From Tigriopus japonicus (lineage: Eukaryota; Arthropoda; Copepoda; Harpacticoida; Harpacticidae), in contig CM021322.1 of NCBI GenBank assembly GCA_010645155.1, forward strand, positions 1,470,619-1,534,618: a DNA stretch of 64,000 nt. Direction: 5' to 3'. The notes beneath the pieces are model-generated. The model did no database searches and had not been told where the DNA came from. It saw only the letters and a program-made list of their open reading frames with translations. The position numbers were made by a program, and so were the translations under genes. Shown piece after piece: positions 37,614-49,449 of this stretch (position 1 is its first letter; each line of letters starts with the position of its first letter).

Positions 37614-40600
37614 GTTGGCCAAATACAAAACAATAGAAGCTTTAAATGTTTGAGATCAACATCAGGTAATCGGACTATCAGGAAGAAACAGAGTATAAAG
37701 AAACATTTTTGTTTTTAGATATAGTTAATCAATACTTTTAAAATAAAGCTATGAGTTAGTGAACTACCTTTTATGAGACTAGATTCATGGCATAGGTATC
37801 AAAGAATTGTTGCCCAAAACAATCAATCGAAATATAACTTGGAAACCGGTATGGTCCACCGTTTTGTTAATTTGTTTTTGGAGATAATAGGCTTTGCAGA
37901 TTTAGACAACCCTTGATGAAAGGGTTGAAAGGGAATCTTATTTAAGAATTTGTAATATCCTGCCTTAGAATCAGCACCTTTACTTCATGACAACGAGTAA
38001 GGGGCAACAAATTAAACATTTGTTCCCAAATCTTGTTGACACAAGTCACGAAATGATAACCTTTATCTTTCTAACCTAAATACTTTGCATTAAACAATAC
38101 ATGGCATATCTATTCCTGGTAAGTCATTATGCATTAAAAATGGTAGAGTTTTCTGCCAGACAAGTTTTTCCAATTAGCAATCAGGACTGGTTAACAAAAT
38201 CGATCCAATTCTCGTTGAAGACATGTCTGGACGTGTCATCTCGTTCGTGAAAACGTCTTGAAGAAGAAAATTAAGAAGTTAATAAAGTGTGGCCCTCTTT
38301 TTAATACGGGTAATTTTTTTTAATTGGTACAAGTAGTATTTAAGTAACAATATTAAACAGAGGGGATCACGTATCAGAGCTTTTCAAACTTCTACTGAAA
38401 AGTCGATTCGTTTGGCTTTCACATGAAATCTCGGCTTATAGCCTGATTTTGGCAATGCTCTTGCATAATGGTTTCCGTACCATTTGCAATGAGCGATTTA
38501 ATTTAAAGCTATCAAATGAGGAACCCAGACACAATGCAATGGTGCGGTTTTTAAAGGAAGGAAGGAAGACAAGGACAAACCTTATCATCTAGGTGCCATA
38601 ATAGCCACCGTTGATTTTATCGGTAGGTACACGCCAAATGTACATTCATGCAGTCTTGTTCGTTAGTTGCATAGGATCGTACGAGGGGAAGATCAGCTCC
38701 AGAACTTCAAACCGACCTTGCTTGAGAATGCCAATTATCAAAGGTCAAATTTTCCACCAGTTCAACAAGTATCGATTAATACAAGTGTGGCAGAAATACA
38801 ACTCAAGGCTCATTAGTATGCCTTAGTAAAATGAAATTTCAACTGTATTTCCTTCCTATCGGCCGATCTAGACTGAGTTTAATTTCGTTTTACTGGCCAG
38901 TTGAATTGTCTTTCAAAATATTGGCCAATTGACTTGAAATCTGAGAATTTTGATAGGTATTTTTGCTCCCATATCAAAAGGATATTTTTCTGCCTTAATT
39001 CAAGGCCAAGAAAATTATGAATATAAAAGAAAGAAGAGTCTAATTTGCATCACTTTAAGGCTAGAATTACACTGCTAACGAATCCAGGATTTCTCTTTTC
39101 TTTTTATTACATTTACGACAAACCCTTTGATTACCAGAGATTGAGTTTGCTTGAAATCAACGCATGGCAACCATGGAAATTTTTAATAAATCTCTTGACT
39201 TTGATCCCTTTTAAAACACCGGGAAATCAGTGGAAGGGAAAAAAACATTCAAAGAAGATTTTGAAATATTTTGGGTGGAAGATACCCCAAAATCCAAAAT
39301 ACGGATGAATACGTGATGTCCATTGAAGTTATTGAAATAAAGTGCATTATCCTTTGTTGGAGAAAAGTTAGGATGGTTACTTCGAAAATGAATTAAATGT
39401 CTTTGGGTTGCACAAAGCAATGGACTGGGTTAATTCATGGCCAGTTTATCATTTGAGCCGTTACTTAAGCTGAAAAAAACGTCTCACAGTTTGTGTCTTC
39501 TTTATGAATGTAGAGTTGTCTACTTGTAATGGGTTTTGATGAAATGTGACATTGGTAATCAAAAGATTTCTCCAAAGTTGACCACGGATTATTTTTTGGT
39601 TGAAAAAGATTCGGTCAAATTAGTTTACTCTTGCGACTTTTGATGCACTTTTTCCAACAATAAGATTTCGCTTCAATCAGCAGGCTACAAGGATTGAAAT
39701 ACAGTTAAACTACCTTTTGTAATAGCGCTGATTTTTTACAATAGAGAACTTCTTTTTTGTCAATGATTTTAGTGTCCTTTGAATTTAGTCAGTTGAAAAT
39801 CTCTAAAGTACCAACCTATCAAGCAAAACTTAAAGATTAATACCTTACTCTTGATTTGAGGGTAATGTCAAAGAATCAAATCTGAATAGCGACCTATATT
39901 GTTGTGAACGTCCCTCGCACAATATTTGGCCATGCAGCAACGACACATTCTTGAGTTCTTCCTACATCCAAAGCCAAACTGTCTCAGAGAAACGCCCACC
40001 CAAGCCCAATTTGAACTCTGAACTCCTCTGGATGGGGTATCAAAATGAGCCTGGACACGAAAGGAGGTAACTCCATAAAGGGACAAATCACTTTGATAAA
40101 AGGTGCTATTTAATTTGGCACTGATTGCGAGATATCTCTCTTTTAATTAAAACACCATTCAATCCGTGGAACAAATTGCATTTACAAAATGTGTGCTCGT
40201 TACCCTTGCCAGAAAAAAAGATAGCGTCAAAACAGAGAAAGTGAGAATCAAATAATGCCAAGAGAATGAATGAATGCAATGAGCGACTCCTGTGGTTTTA
40301 ATCACGTGGGAAGTCAAGAATCGGGATCCTTTTAAATGGATGCATTTTAAAGATAACGGGTTTCTTTATTATCCTCCTTATCGAGATTAAAACACTTTGC
40401 GTACCTAATTCTTGTCATGATTTTTATGTCATGGAAAGAAAAGGACCATGGTAGAAAATAAAGTGTTAAGTACAGTAAACGAAACCAATGTTACCTACCC
40501 TAAACAATTGAACAAGGAATCAAGATCTTTAATAACAGCCATAGATCAAAAGTAAAATAAGTTTCTTCATGCATGAAGAGCCTTTATTATTCGGTCCACT

Positions 40601-41442
40601 TTTGTGATTTTAAATGTATCCGTAACGCGTTTGTCTTCGTATTTTTCTCTCTTGCCTTTCAGTAGCCCAGTTTGTGTTCCAGAGTCCTTTACGGAAATTA
40701 ACTGAAACATTTTGGAATTGAAATAATTTTGTGATGAACCAAATCAATATCGCATATTGGACATGTTTTATTGGCTTAAGTCAAATGGAAGCATGAACAA
40801 CTCAACGTATAGTGTCTGGAGATAATTTGGGTCACTAACATTTATCATCAATTCACACTTTGGCAAGAAGTCGATTGTGCCAGTAGATCTTATGAAGTAC
40901 GTACAGTACAAGATCTCCTGGTTCCTTTCCAAATCACCAATACATACAGAATTCTGAGGATACAGCTGGGCAAGAACGCTCGCCCTTGAATTCCTGAACG
41001 AGGCAAAGAAAAACTTAAAAAGATAAAGTGATCACTGAGATTGCCAATAGGAGTTTCGGAAAGACGGTTAAGTCTAACAAAGCTCTACCAAATATTAATC
41101 TAATTTGAGAAAGATTAAAACAAAAAAAGATTTATCCCGACAAAATGGCAAAATGCGATTCCAAATCGTTGGAATAGCCTGATGATAATAATAATAATGT
41201 ACCCAATTAACAAGAAGTGCCTTTCCTTCCAAAGCCAATCGATTCTGCAATGTTCGATGACGTAATTTAGCTTTCAAAATTTCAAGTCTAACGCCTTGAT
41301 CTGTTAAAGTCAAATCTAAATCTTACTCAAGTAATTTTACGGCACGTTCAATGCGTGTTGTTTTATCAGGAATCATTCAAGGTTGAGTATCTCATCAAGG
41401 GCATTGAGTTTGGCTCGTGAATGTCAGCTTAATGGTGCTTAG

Positions 41443-44400
41443 TTATTGGGGTATGGTGGCATTTTGTGACAAGGTTGTACTGATATTGCTCGTAAATGCT
41501 GTGTATGAAGGCATTGCGGATGAGGTGTTAGTGACGACAGAGGGATAAGTGCCCGATTCGACAACATTACTGATGCACTTTAACGGTTCAGTTGCATTTT
41601 TCATCGCATCGGGGGTGGAAACACAAACTATAGTGGAGGAAATTGCGCTTGATGGAACCACTCCCGACTCTTTTGTTGATGATTGAGGCGACGTCGATGA
41701 CGATCTAGGAGAGGTCCCTGTAGGCCCGTCAAAGCACGCCTCAGAAACGTTTACCACAGTTGTCTGGTTTTGTTGTTGTTGTTGACCCTGGAAAAACACA
41801 ATGGATGTCCATGTTCTCATTGGAGACCAACGTTGAAGACGATATTAAACGTACCATCTTTTTACTGTCGGCCAAGAGATAAATGTTTAACATATGAGCT
41901 GTTTGTACGTGAACCATCAGATCCCATGCGTTGGAAAACGGAGACTTGCAAGTAATACAATGGAGCCATTTCGTCGTCGAGGCTGAGCTCGTTGTTGAGA
42001 CACGAGGTTTGCTCGCTTCCGAATGGGCTGAAACACGAGGGCCTTCCAAGCTTTTATTTGGATTCCATTGGATCTCATCTAAAAGAAAACAAATAAAGAT
42101 TTACACTTACATTGATGAATATGAGGATTGAAAATAATGTAGGCAAGCTATGTTTCTTTAAATATGTTCCCCTTACCTTAATTAAGGTGAAAATACAAAT
42201 AAGTTATAATAAAATAATAATAATACTGATAATTGCAAGCCCATGGGGAGGAATCTGGCAAGGTGTGGTCGAACAATCAATTTACGGTACACTTGGAAAA
42301 CAATATCAAGTGTTACCTTCGCTTTTACACACAAGTGGTTTTCCAGTTTCCATGATAAAAAGGTGTCGTCAGAAACGTATGGCGGGAAGACTATATTCAG
42401 GGCATTCACAAGTTTGTTTCAATCAAACTAGCCATTATCCTAAATAGTATTTTGCCAAAAAAAATAAACAAATGAGTTAGTCATCTTCAACCTTCTTACA
42501 TTTTTAAATAAATGAAGTATTTGTCGTAATCTATGGGCTAGTTGTAGTGATATCTGTGTTAGGTTATGGTAATACTCATGACTGGATCATTAAACACCTA
42601 AAGAAATACGCAAATAAAAATAATGTCCTATAACTCAGTTAATTATACTTTCAGGCTCAGAAAATTAGCCTAGGAGGACAAAAGACACTTGACAACTTTT
42701 TCCTAACAAAACTTTTTTTCAGAATTGCAGTAAAACAATCGTCTCATTCAAAAAATGAAAACTCGTCGTTAAAAAGCTATTCGAGTCAAGCGCGAACTTC
42801 ATCGTAACAATAAAGTTTACGGGCCAGAAGATCGGTCATCACTTCTTGTACTGTAAATCGTGAACCAAGGCCAGGAAAGCAAGTAGCAGAATGTCAATAA
42901 CGTCCTATAGTTGAGAGCGGAACATTTTCCACAACATAGCGCCGATTTTGTGATTCGTTTCCAGAATTGAAGTCATCTACTCGAAACCAAGCACATTAGT
43001 TGCCAACTTTAATGAATCTGGCATCTTAACACAATCGCTTGACCATGATTTTTTCCATCATTGTCCTATGGAGCAAACGATTGCGGCGTTATGTTCTCAA
43101 TTTTGTTGTCGGGATAAGCACCCTTTGTATGGTGATCTACATAGTGACACACCAAATAGAAAACCAGAGTGCGAACAAGCCAGTGCTTCAAAGTGCTAGA
43201 AAACACCGGGATATTTTGGGTCTTTTGGAGGCGGACATGATGCTTTCAAAGCAACCATTGGCTCACCAATATGATCAGGGAAAACCTCTCGAAATGAGAA
43301 AGGAAGACATCATAAGGTAAACTAAATATTTAGCCATATGAAATTAACCTTGAACAGTAAAGCTGTCAGGATTGATTCAGATTTTTTCAAAAAGTGTCGT
43401 TAAAGCAAAAGCACGCCGATGAGGAGATGAAAATTTTGTCGTATTTATTGTCGACGAGTCATCAAATCTTTAAGGATCTGAACGTTTCATATTTCCTTCA
43501 TGCTGGAACTTTATTGGGAGCTTATCGCAATCAAACTATTTTACCATGGGACGATGATGTGGATATTGCCATGGATCAGAGTAGAGTCACAGAATTCAAT
43601 GAAACTCTTAACAAACAGGTATTGAGAAGCAAAATAAAAGATAGCTTCGTCTTGAAGTGCTCATTGATTTTCATTCCAGTACCCTGATCTCCACTTAAAG
43701 ATTCATTTTGAAAACCAACTACTCAAGTTGTATTCTCGGACTAATTTCACTGTGCAAACAGAAACAGTGGTGTTCCCATTCATAGACATCTTCCTCTTTG
43801 GACAAGAAGGTGATGTCATTACCAATATCAGGAATTCAGAAAACTCTAATGGCCAATGGGTTCCTCTGAGCCTGAACCAAATATTACCAACAAAGACCAT
43901 TCAATTCATGGACCAAGTGGCTGATGTCCCGAAAAACATGACTTATTTCTTAGTCCAACACTTCGGACCCAGTTGTTTGCATGAGTGTGTCAGTCCTTAT
44001 TACAACCATCGTGTTGATGATGTGCTGGACTCGCCCAGTATAAGCGTTGATTGCTCAATTTTGCAGCAATCCTTCAATTTCATCAATATGTCCATGGAAA
44101 GAGATCAGATCACGTAATGTGTTCTTCCAACGACTCATTCTCATTCAAAAATGTCTCCAAATGTTTTAAAAGTTTCGCTTTCAAATTGGGGGAACATTCG
44201 TCGTTATCAAATCTCTTCTGAAGACATTTTTTGTACCAAAGCATCTTATCCATCTTATAATTTCTTAAGACCTTTACATAGTTTGCGTCAAAGTTTCGTG
44301 AGCTCAAAACATTTTCTTCCGCGATGTTAATTTTTTCTTCCTATAAAAATACAAATGAAACTAATGTCCTCATTTGAAAATACTCTTTGATTTGGCGTAA

Positions 44401-47400
44401 CATAAACAAGATTATTTGAAAGACGTGGATTTTGCATTCTGGTACGAATAGTATTGAATGAATATCATACATATTGTGATGCCCGCTCCGAAGATTGAAA
44501 GATCGATTTTTTTCCAACCTCCCCAAACCTGTCTCCGGACCATCCGTAAGTCAATGTCACTTTGAAGAATTTAAGAAAAAAAAACAACAGATTTTACGTG
44601 TACTAATTGGACCCTTTTAGTACTCTAAAGGTACGGTCCTAATTTGAGTCATCTTGACCGGTTCGTCTCATTCGTTTACTTGGCAACAATCAGTTTGTGG
44701 TTGATTGAATTTTGGATCAAATATATATGTGTGGGAATCTTTTATTTCTGTATTTGATACCACTTTTGATTTGAACATACGTGTTTCATTTTTACTTTTG
44801 CCATCATTCTAATACAAAACCGAAGAATGAACACTAACAAGGCATTCTTAGGTACCAAGACTAAAGGTTATTGTAATGCAAATGTCGTGGAGCTCGTAAC
44901 TCTGGTGTTTATTCAGCCTGGAGAGGTTGAAAACATGCCACTTCAAGTATGAAGGGATTCTGCTCATTAAGGAGGATAACAAACGAAAGAAAGACAAGTC
45001 CAGAATTCTTGAATTCAAGGAAATACATCGTTCGTTGAAGAAAATTAGAAATTACACTCTTGACTACTGAACTCTTGTTGGCCTGCAGTTATGGCAGGAT
45101 CAGATTTTGACTCATCTCACATTTGAATTGAAGTTTTACTATGTAACCAGTCCCGACTACTAGGAGTTCCAAATCTTGAGCAGAAATGAATACCTATTTT
45201 TAGCTAAGAACTCAGAAAAAAATCATAACATGAAACGCCCTAATGGCAAAGAAAATCAAATGCGGTAAGTCCATCTTCAGTTTGAGATGATTTTGCTAGG
45301 GTACAAATGAACGGATTTGCTTCAACGCCAAAATATAAAGACAGTTCTGAATGACCAAACAAGGTACACGAGATGCCGATGTCGATTTGACAGAAGACAG
45401 ATAATCCATCAGGCACACTAACCCTAGAACAGTGCAAAAATGAAACAAATGTTCAACTCCAAATGAGCCTCAAGTTTGCTTTTGTCCTTGCAGACCTTTA
45501 TTAGACTTCAGTGTGCGCTCGCTATTCTAATACCTAATCTGTAAATTCCCACACTGAATAGATATCTTTAGTTCAGAAACCTTGACAAGGGTGAAAGTTT
45601 ATGCTCTGCTTCATAAAAACAAAACAAAGCGCACCCTCTTTTTTCGTGACCAATGTTCCCAACAAAAGGAGATCCCAGAATGGTTCCACAGGAACGCTCC
45701 TCTGTGCAGGCTTTACACGAACAGGGAGGTCCATAAGTGGTATATACCATGAATATCGAACTCTTTTTGTGTACATTTCAAATTAATAATTCGTCGAGTG
45801 GAAAAACACGCCCATTAAAGTTTCACTGTTTAGCTCTTAACTACATAAGATACCTTTGAAAAAGAAGAACGCCCATTGGTCTAACACTAAATACCTCTTA
45901 ACTACATAAGATACCATAAAAAAGAAGAACGCCCATTGGTGTAACACTATTTAGCTCTTAACTACTTGGAAGACCTTTCCACTAAAGGTGCACCGTTTTC
46001 ACTCAAACGATATTACAAAGATAAATGAAAGGTTTTTAGGGGATAACTTTTTATGTGCCCCCCTGTATTGTACGTCGCACCCAGTTTTGTGCTCATGTTC
46101 AAGTACTCGCATGATTATGCACAGAATACTTGTGCATTCGAGCAAGGTAAGATGCATGTCGTGTTACAATAGTAACGAGTTACTCAAAAGCCTCTCTTCA
46201 AAGGAAAGCAGGCATGGGACTGACACAAAGGGCGAATATGCAAATAAACGTTCAATTTTCTGCCTAAATTGAGTTCTTAGCCACTTTGAGCTCAAGTCTA
46301 ATCTCATTTCATGGCTTTGCACCCTAGCTGATTCCAATTTTGTCTCCTACTCAAGTCTTACTCTGGAGATCACGCTCAAACTGAAAATGCTCCACCCGAC
46401 GAAAACAAAGGCTTTTTCCCCACCAACTCCCTTAAATCAACTTTGCACGTACAACACAGAGTATTGTTTATTCTAGCGGAAACATCTCTATGATTCAATA
46501 ATGTTCGAGAAAAAATGTTACAAACAATAAAAACTTATGAGCGTGCACAAGAAAAACATCTGTCAGGAAGTGAAAATAAAAACTTGTGCATGTCTTGCTT
46601 TAAAACTTGAGAAACCTTGACTGAAAATTAGAAAATTAGAAATGACAAAGTAGCGAAACTAAAACGCCTTCTGTTCGAAACTTTCCCTTCAAATATTTCA
46701 TTGATCTATCAATTTATCTGTCTTCGATCATTCGTGAAAACAAAAAGTACGCAATGTAAACCATACATGTCATTTCAATAGAGTCTAATATTACGGTTCT
46801 TGAATACCTTTCCTCTATGATTTCGTCGGGAGCAGAAAATCAAACGGCCAAATGTACTTGTTCACTGAGGCTGCAAGTTCACTTGACAGTCGTGGATTTT
46901 TGCATGCATTTCTGGGATATCAACCAAGTCAGCAAAGGAGAGGCTGTAAGTTCCACTGAATGGGACACCCAACACTTTTCGAGTCTTAAGATTGTGAGCT
47001 GAGGATGAGAAATAAAGGAGAAAAGGACGAAGAACGACGGGAAGTTCGAGAATTTGAAAGTCTCAGAAATTCTCTCTGTCCTCTAACTCTTTGAATGTGT
47101 GTGTGTGTGTGTGTGTGTCTCTCTCCCTATCTCTTAAGATCTCTTCCTCCTAACCATTGGAAGAGATCTCCGTTCCAAATTGGACGACCAACCATTCTCA
47201 TGGCTCCAAAATGGCACCGGATCTTTCTTTCCCTTTCTGTCTCTGTCTCTCTCTCGTTCTCTTCCTCACACAGATCCCACAAGTAATGGCTCCCGAAACA
47301 TTGGCTCCTAATGAGAAAAATGAAAGGAATGACGATAGAGGCTCAGTTCCGCCAATTGCCATCTTGTCAAGCACCATCAAAGACGATCCCGTGCAAGGTT

Positions 47401-47893
47401 TTGGAACACGACGAAAAAGAAACACCGGGAATGCAATAGCGTGTGTGTGGGTGTGCGGTTGAGAGAAAAGGAGAGAGATGAGGTGGTTCAAATGAAGAAA
47501 TTCAAGAAACAAAGGCACTTTTACCAAAAGGGAATCGGAGTTATTTCCCCATGGGATAGGAGAAAGAGAATTGGAAGAAGAGTGGCATCGCGCGGCCGCC
47601 AACTCCATCAGTGTCGAAAACTTGAGGATTGGGGGTGAATTCAAAATTTGGATAGCCTTGGGAAATTGTATTTATTCAAGGTGATTGCCTTGAATCATGT
47701 GGATGGAACTTACCGTCAGGGTCTCCTGAGTTTGTTGCAGAACATAGACTTCCGTTCAAGCAAGCCTCGTCGTTCGTCATGTCACATTTGCATGTGAAGC
47801 GTAATTTGCAGTAATGCTTTTTATGCTCGATCATATCCACCAGGTCGGAGAACATTTCTCGGCAATTGCCACAAATCAGAATATCTGGGCTAC
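41443..47893 (-). CDS. BCL11-like C2H2 zinc finger protein, partial (three exons seen, N-terminus missing)
   Basis: Exons 47714-47893, 41855-42078 and 41443-41787 share compatible phases (enters in phase 1; phase 1 junction; phase 0 junction). The first exon encodes an atypical finger, ILICGNCREMF then IEHKKHYC, followed by CKLRFTCKC and NGSLC. This parallels the N-terminal CCHC finger of BCL11A/B and its CNGSLC. The second encodes LHCITCKSPFSNAWDLMVHV then HMLNIYL, closely like the BCL11 finger YTCTTCKQPFTSAWFLLQH. The third begins with a Gln run and continues as a Ser/Thr-rich tail to a TAA stop. BCL11 proteins are nuclear transcription factors that recruit chromatin complexes. The starting exon was not found, and no C-terminal finger cluster was seen downstream, so this may be a short isoform or the exon set is incomplete. 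The relation to BCL11 is inferred from order and sequence of two fingers. Confidence 0.68.
43045..44117 (+). CDS. LicD/fukutin-family phospho-sugar transferase-like protein, complete, 3 exons
   Basis: Exons 43045-43316, 43381-43618 and 43680-44117 join (AG|A at the first junction, phase 0 at the second) to 315 aa. The first ATG at 43045 gives a short cytoplasmic tail and one membrane segment (about residues 13-35, LNFVVGISTLCMVIYIV), so this is a type II membrane protein, probably in the Golgi or ER. Exon 2 carries the LicD signature: FLHAGTLLGAYRNQ followed by LPWDDDVDIAMD (D148-D150 and D152), the metal-binding acidic cluster. LicD proteins move phosphocholine or ribitol-phosphate onto glycans; animal relatives are fukutin and FKRP, with many uncharacterised invertebrate members. 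The closest type cannot be decided by eye. The gene lies on the opposite strand inside the large intron of the zinc finger gene at 41443-47893. Confidence 0.9.
44110..44340 (-). CDS. Possible last exon of an unrecognised gene, convergent with LicD
   Basis: An open frame of 76 codons plus stop follows a good acceptor (TTTTTATAG at 44341). It opens EEKINIAEENVLSSRNFD and ends LNENESLEEHIT. It is hydrophilic, charged and protein-like, with no known domain recognised. Its stop codon overlaps the end of the LicD reading frame by 8 bases, tail to tail. No convincing upstream exon was found, and the phase (0) does not fit the zinc finger exon at 47714. It may be a chance frame. Confidence 0.33.
   Translation of the reverse strand, partial: EEKINIAEENVLSSRNFDANYVKVLRNYKMDKMLWYKKCLQKRFDNDECSPNLKAKLLKHLETFLNENESLEEHIT
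45808..45966. repeat. Tandem repeat, unit about 60 bp, about 2.6 copies
   Basis: The block acgcccatt...taactacataagatacc...aaaagaaga starts at 45808, 45869 and 45929. The last copy is cut short after ctcttaactac. It lies in the large intron of the zinc finger gene, with no coding frame. Confidence 0.8.
47096..47118. repeat. (GT)n dinucleotide repeat
   Basis: About 11 GT units followed by a ctctctccct pyrimidine stretch. Confidence 0.8.
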
Positions 47894-49419
47894 CTGCAAA
47901 ACAGAAACGAGCAAATCATCAATATATTTTTATACTCAGGACTGGCAATACTACGCAACGGGCGGGCAACGAGTGAACATTCATCACAGGTGATCATCAT
48001 CAAGATCGTCATCATGATATCTAGCGGAACATAGCCCCGCCTTCCAAGCTACAAGAACCGAACTGAAGGCATGGTGAGATCTTTTGACAAACTTTATTGG
48101 CAAACCAACTCGTCGTCAGGGCAATAGAGGCGTAGCACAAACTTGAATGGGACCCCATTGCCGAGATGGAGCTCAATTTTGGCATTGTGCCACATCAACT
48201 ATTGGAGAAAAACCCACTCCGTTCACTCCCACTTCTTGCTCACAACAACGGCTTCACTGCATCAGCTTCTTGCATCAAATATGCAAGACCCATTCTCGAG
48301 ATTCAATCTTAAAAACAAACAACATTTGCTACACTCCATCCATCTAACAGCCTGTCACGACGAATTGACAATCATGATTGTGCCTCAATTTTTTTCAAAT
48401 TTGATATACTCACGCAAGACTTGATTGCATACCCTTGACAGACAGATGGATATTGGTATTCACTTTGAGACCATCACGTACCACTTTATGGTAACAAATA
48501 GTCTTTAAAACCAGCCTTAAAGGCCAGTCTAAGCTGCCAATTTTCCAATGTTCACCAATGTTTACCAATTTAAGTGTGCTAGACTGTAACGGAAATCGGA
48601 GGAGCCCTATTCGCAAACCATCGTCGAAAGCCATCTTTTGCCGCTGTCTCGACATCTCCCCATGCATGCACAACCGTCATCCAGACCAATAAAACGTGAG
48701 TGTTTGAAACCAAATGAAATTCCACATCAAGCTGTTTCGCCCGCGATATCCTGCAAAACGAGCGAAGAAAATGGAATCCCAATCTCGATATTTTCCGTGA
48801 ATGGTTTGGGTGTGAGAGCAAGTGGGGTTGGCAAGCAAGAATGTAAGCAAAGGATTGGATTGGAGCCCACCACCACCACCATCACCACCCAGTTCAGTTT
48901 CCACAATCGTTTCTTGGCAGCCAACGGCATCTTCCATGGCACATTTGAAGACTAATAAAACGCAGCGGTCGTGCACAAGTTACGATCGTGGGCCATACAT
49001 TCATGGATGGAGGCTTTTGCTTTCCCTCTCTATCCACGTACGTACGTATGGCTGTGTGTCGGTGTCTGTTTCTCCGTTACAACGGAATCCAATGGATACG
49101 TGAGCAAGATGGACTTTGAGCCATCAGACAGACCCACAACTTTAGCGACGACAACGACGACGACATTGTGCGGGAATTCTGCGTCCCTATCGACTAACAC
49201 TTGCAAGTGAGCGGGAATCTTGGAAACAACCATCGCATCCATAAGGCTCTCTTCTGCTTGTTCTTCTGGAGACGTTAGAAAGTTTTTAAAGGGAGCAAAC
49301 ACGACTACAAATGTTTGGGAACACCCGGATTTAGATAAGGAAAAACATACTCCTTGGTGGCCACAAACAAAAAAGTTTCGATTTGTGGAATGATGGTGTT
49401 TGGGGAGAGCCAACCCACA

Positions 49420-49449
49420 CTCACTCACTCATTCACTCACTCACTCACG
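49420..49449. repeat. (CACT)n repeat
   Basis: cactcactcactcattcact and onward, seven units with one change. Confidence 0.7.

Larger units (their letters stand above)
35048..41442. other. Repeat-rich intergenic region
   Basis: Upstream of the CAP gene. It contains the palindromic pair and minisatellite at 36425-37613. From 37620 to 41442 I see no gene; a Cys-rich minus-strand frame at 39868-40086 (GCRKNSRMCRCCMAKYC) is not recognised. Confidence 0.5.

Noticed and set aside
39868..40086. Cys-rich minus-strand frame (CRKNSRMCRCCMAKYC) considered as a zinc finger or secreted peptide
   Set aside because: Cys spacing fits no finger or toxin-like fold that I know, no signal peptide is present, and it has no neighbouring exon.
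48410..48673. Minus-strand MSRQRQK peptide as the missing BCL11 first exon (MSRRKQ motif)
   Set aside because: The match is poor at key positions, and the only nearby donor leaves phase 0 while the next exon needs phase 1.
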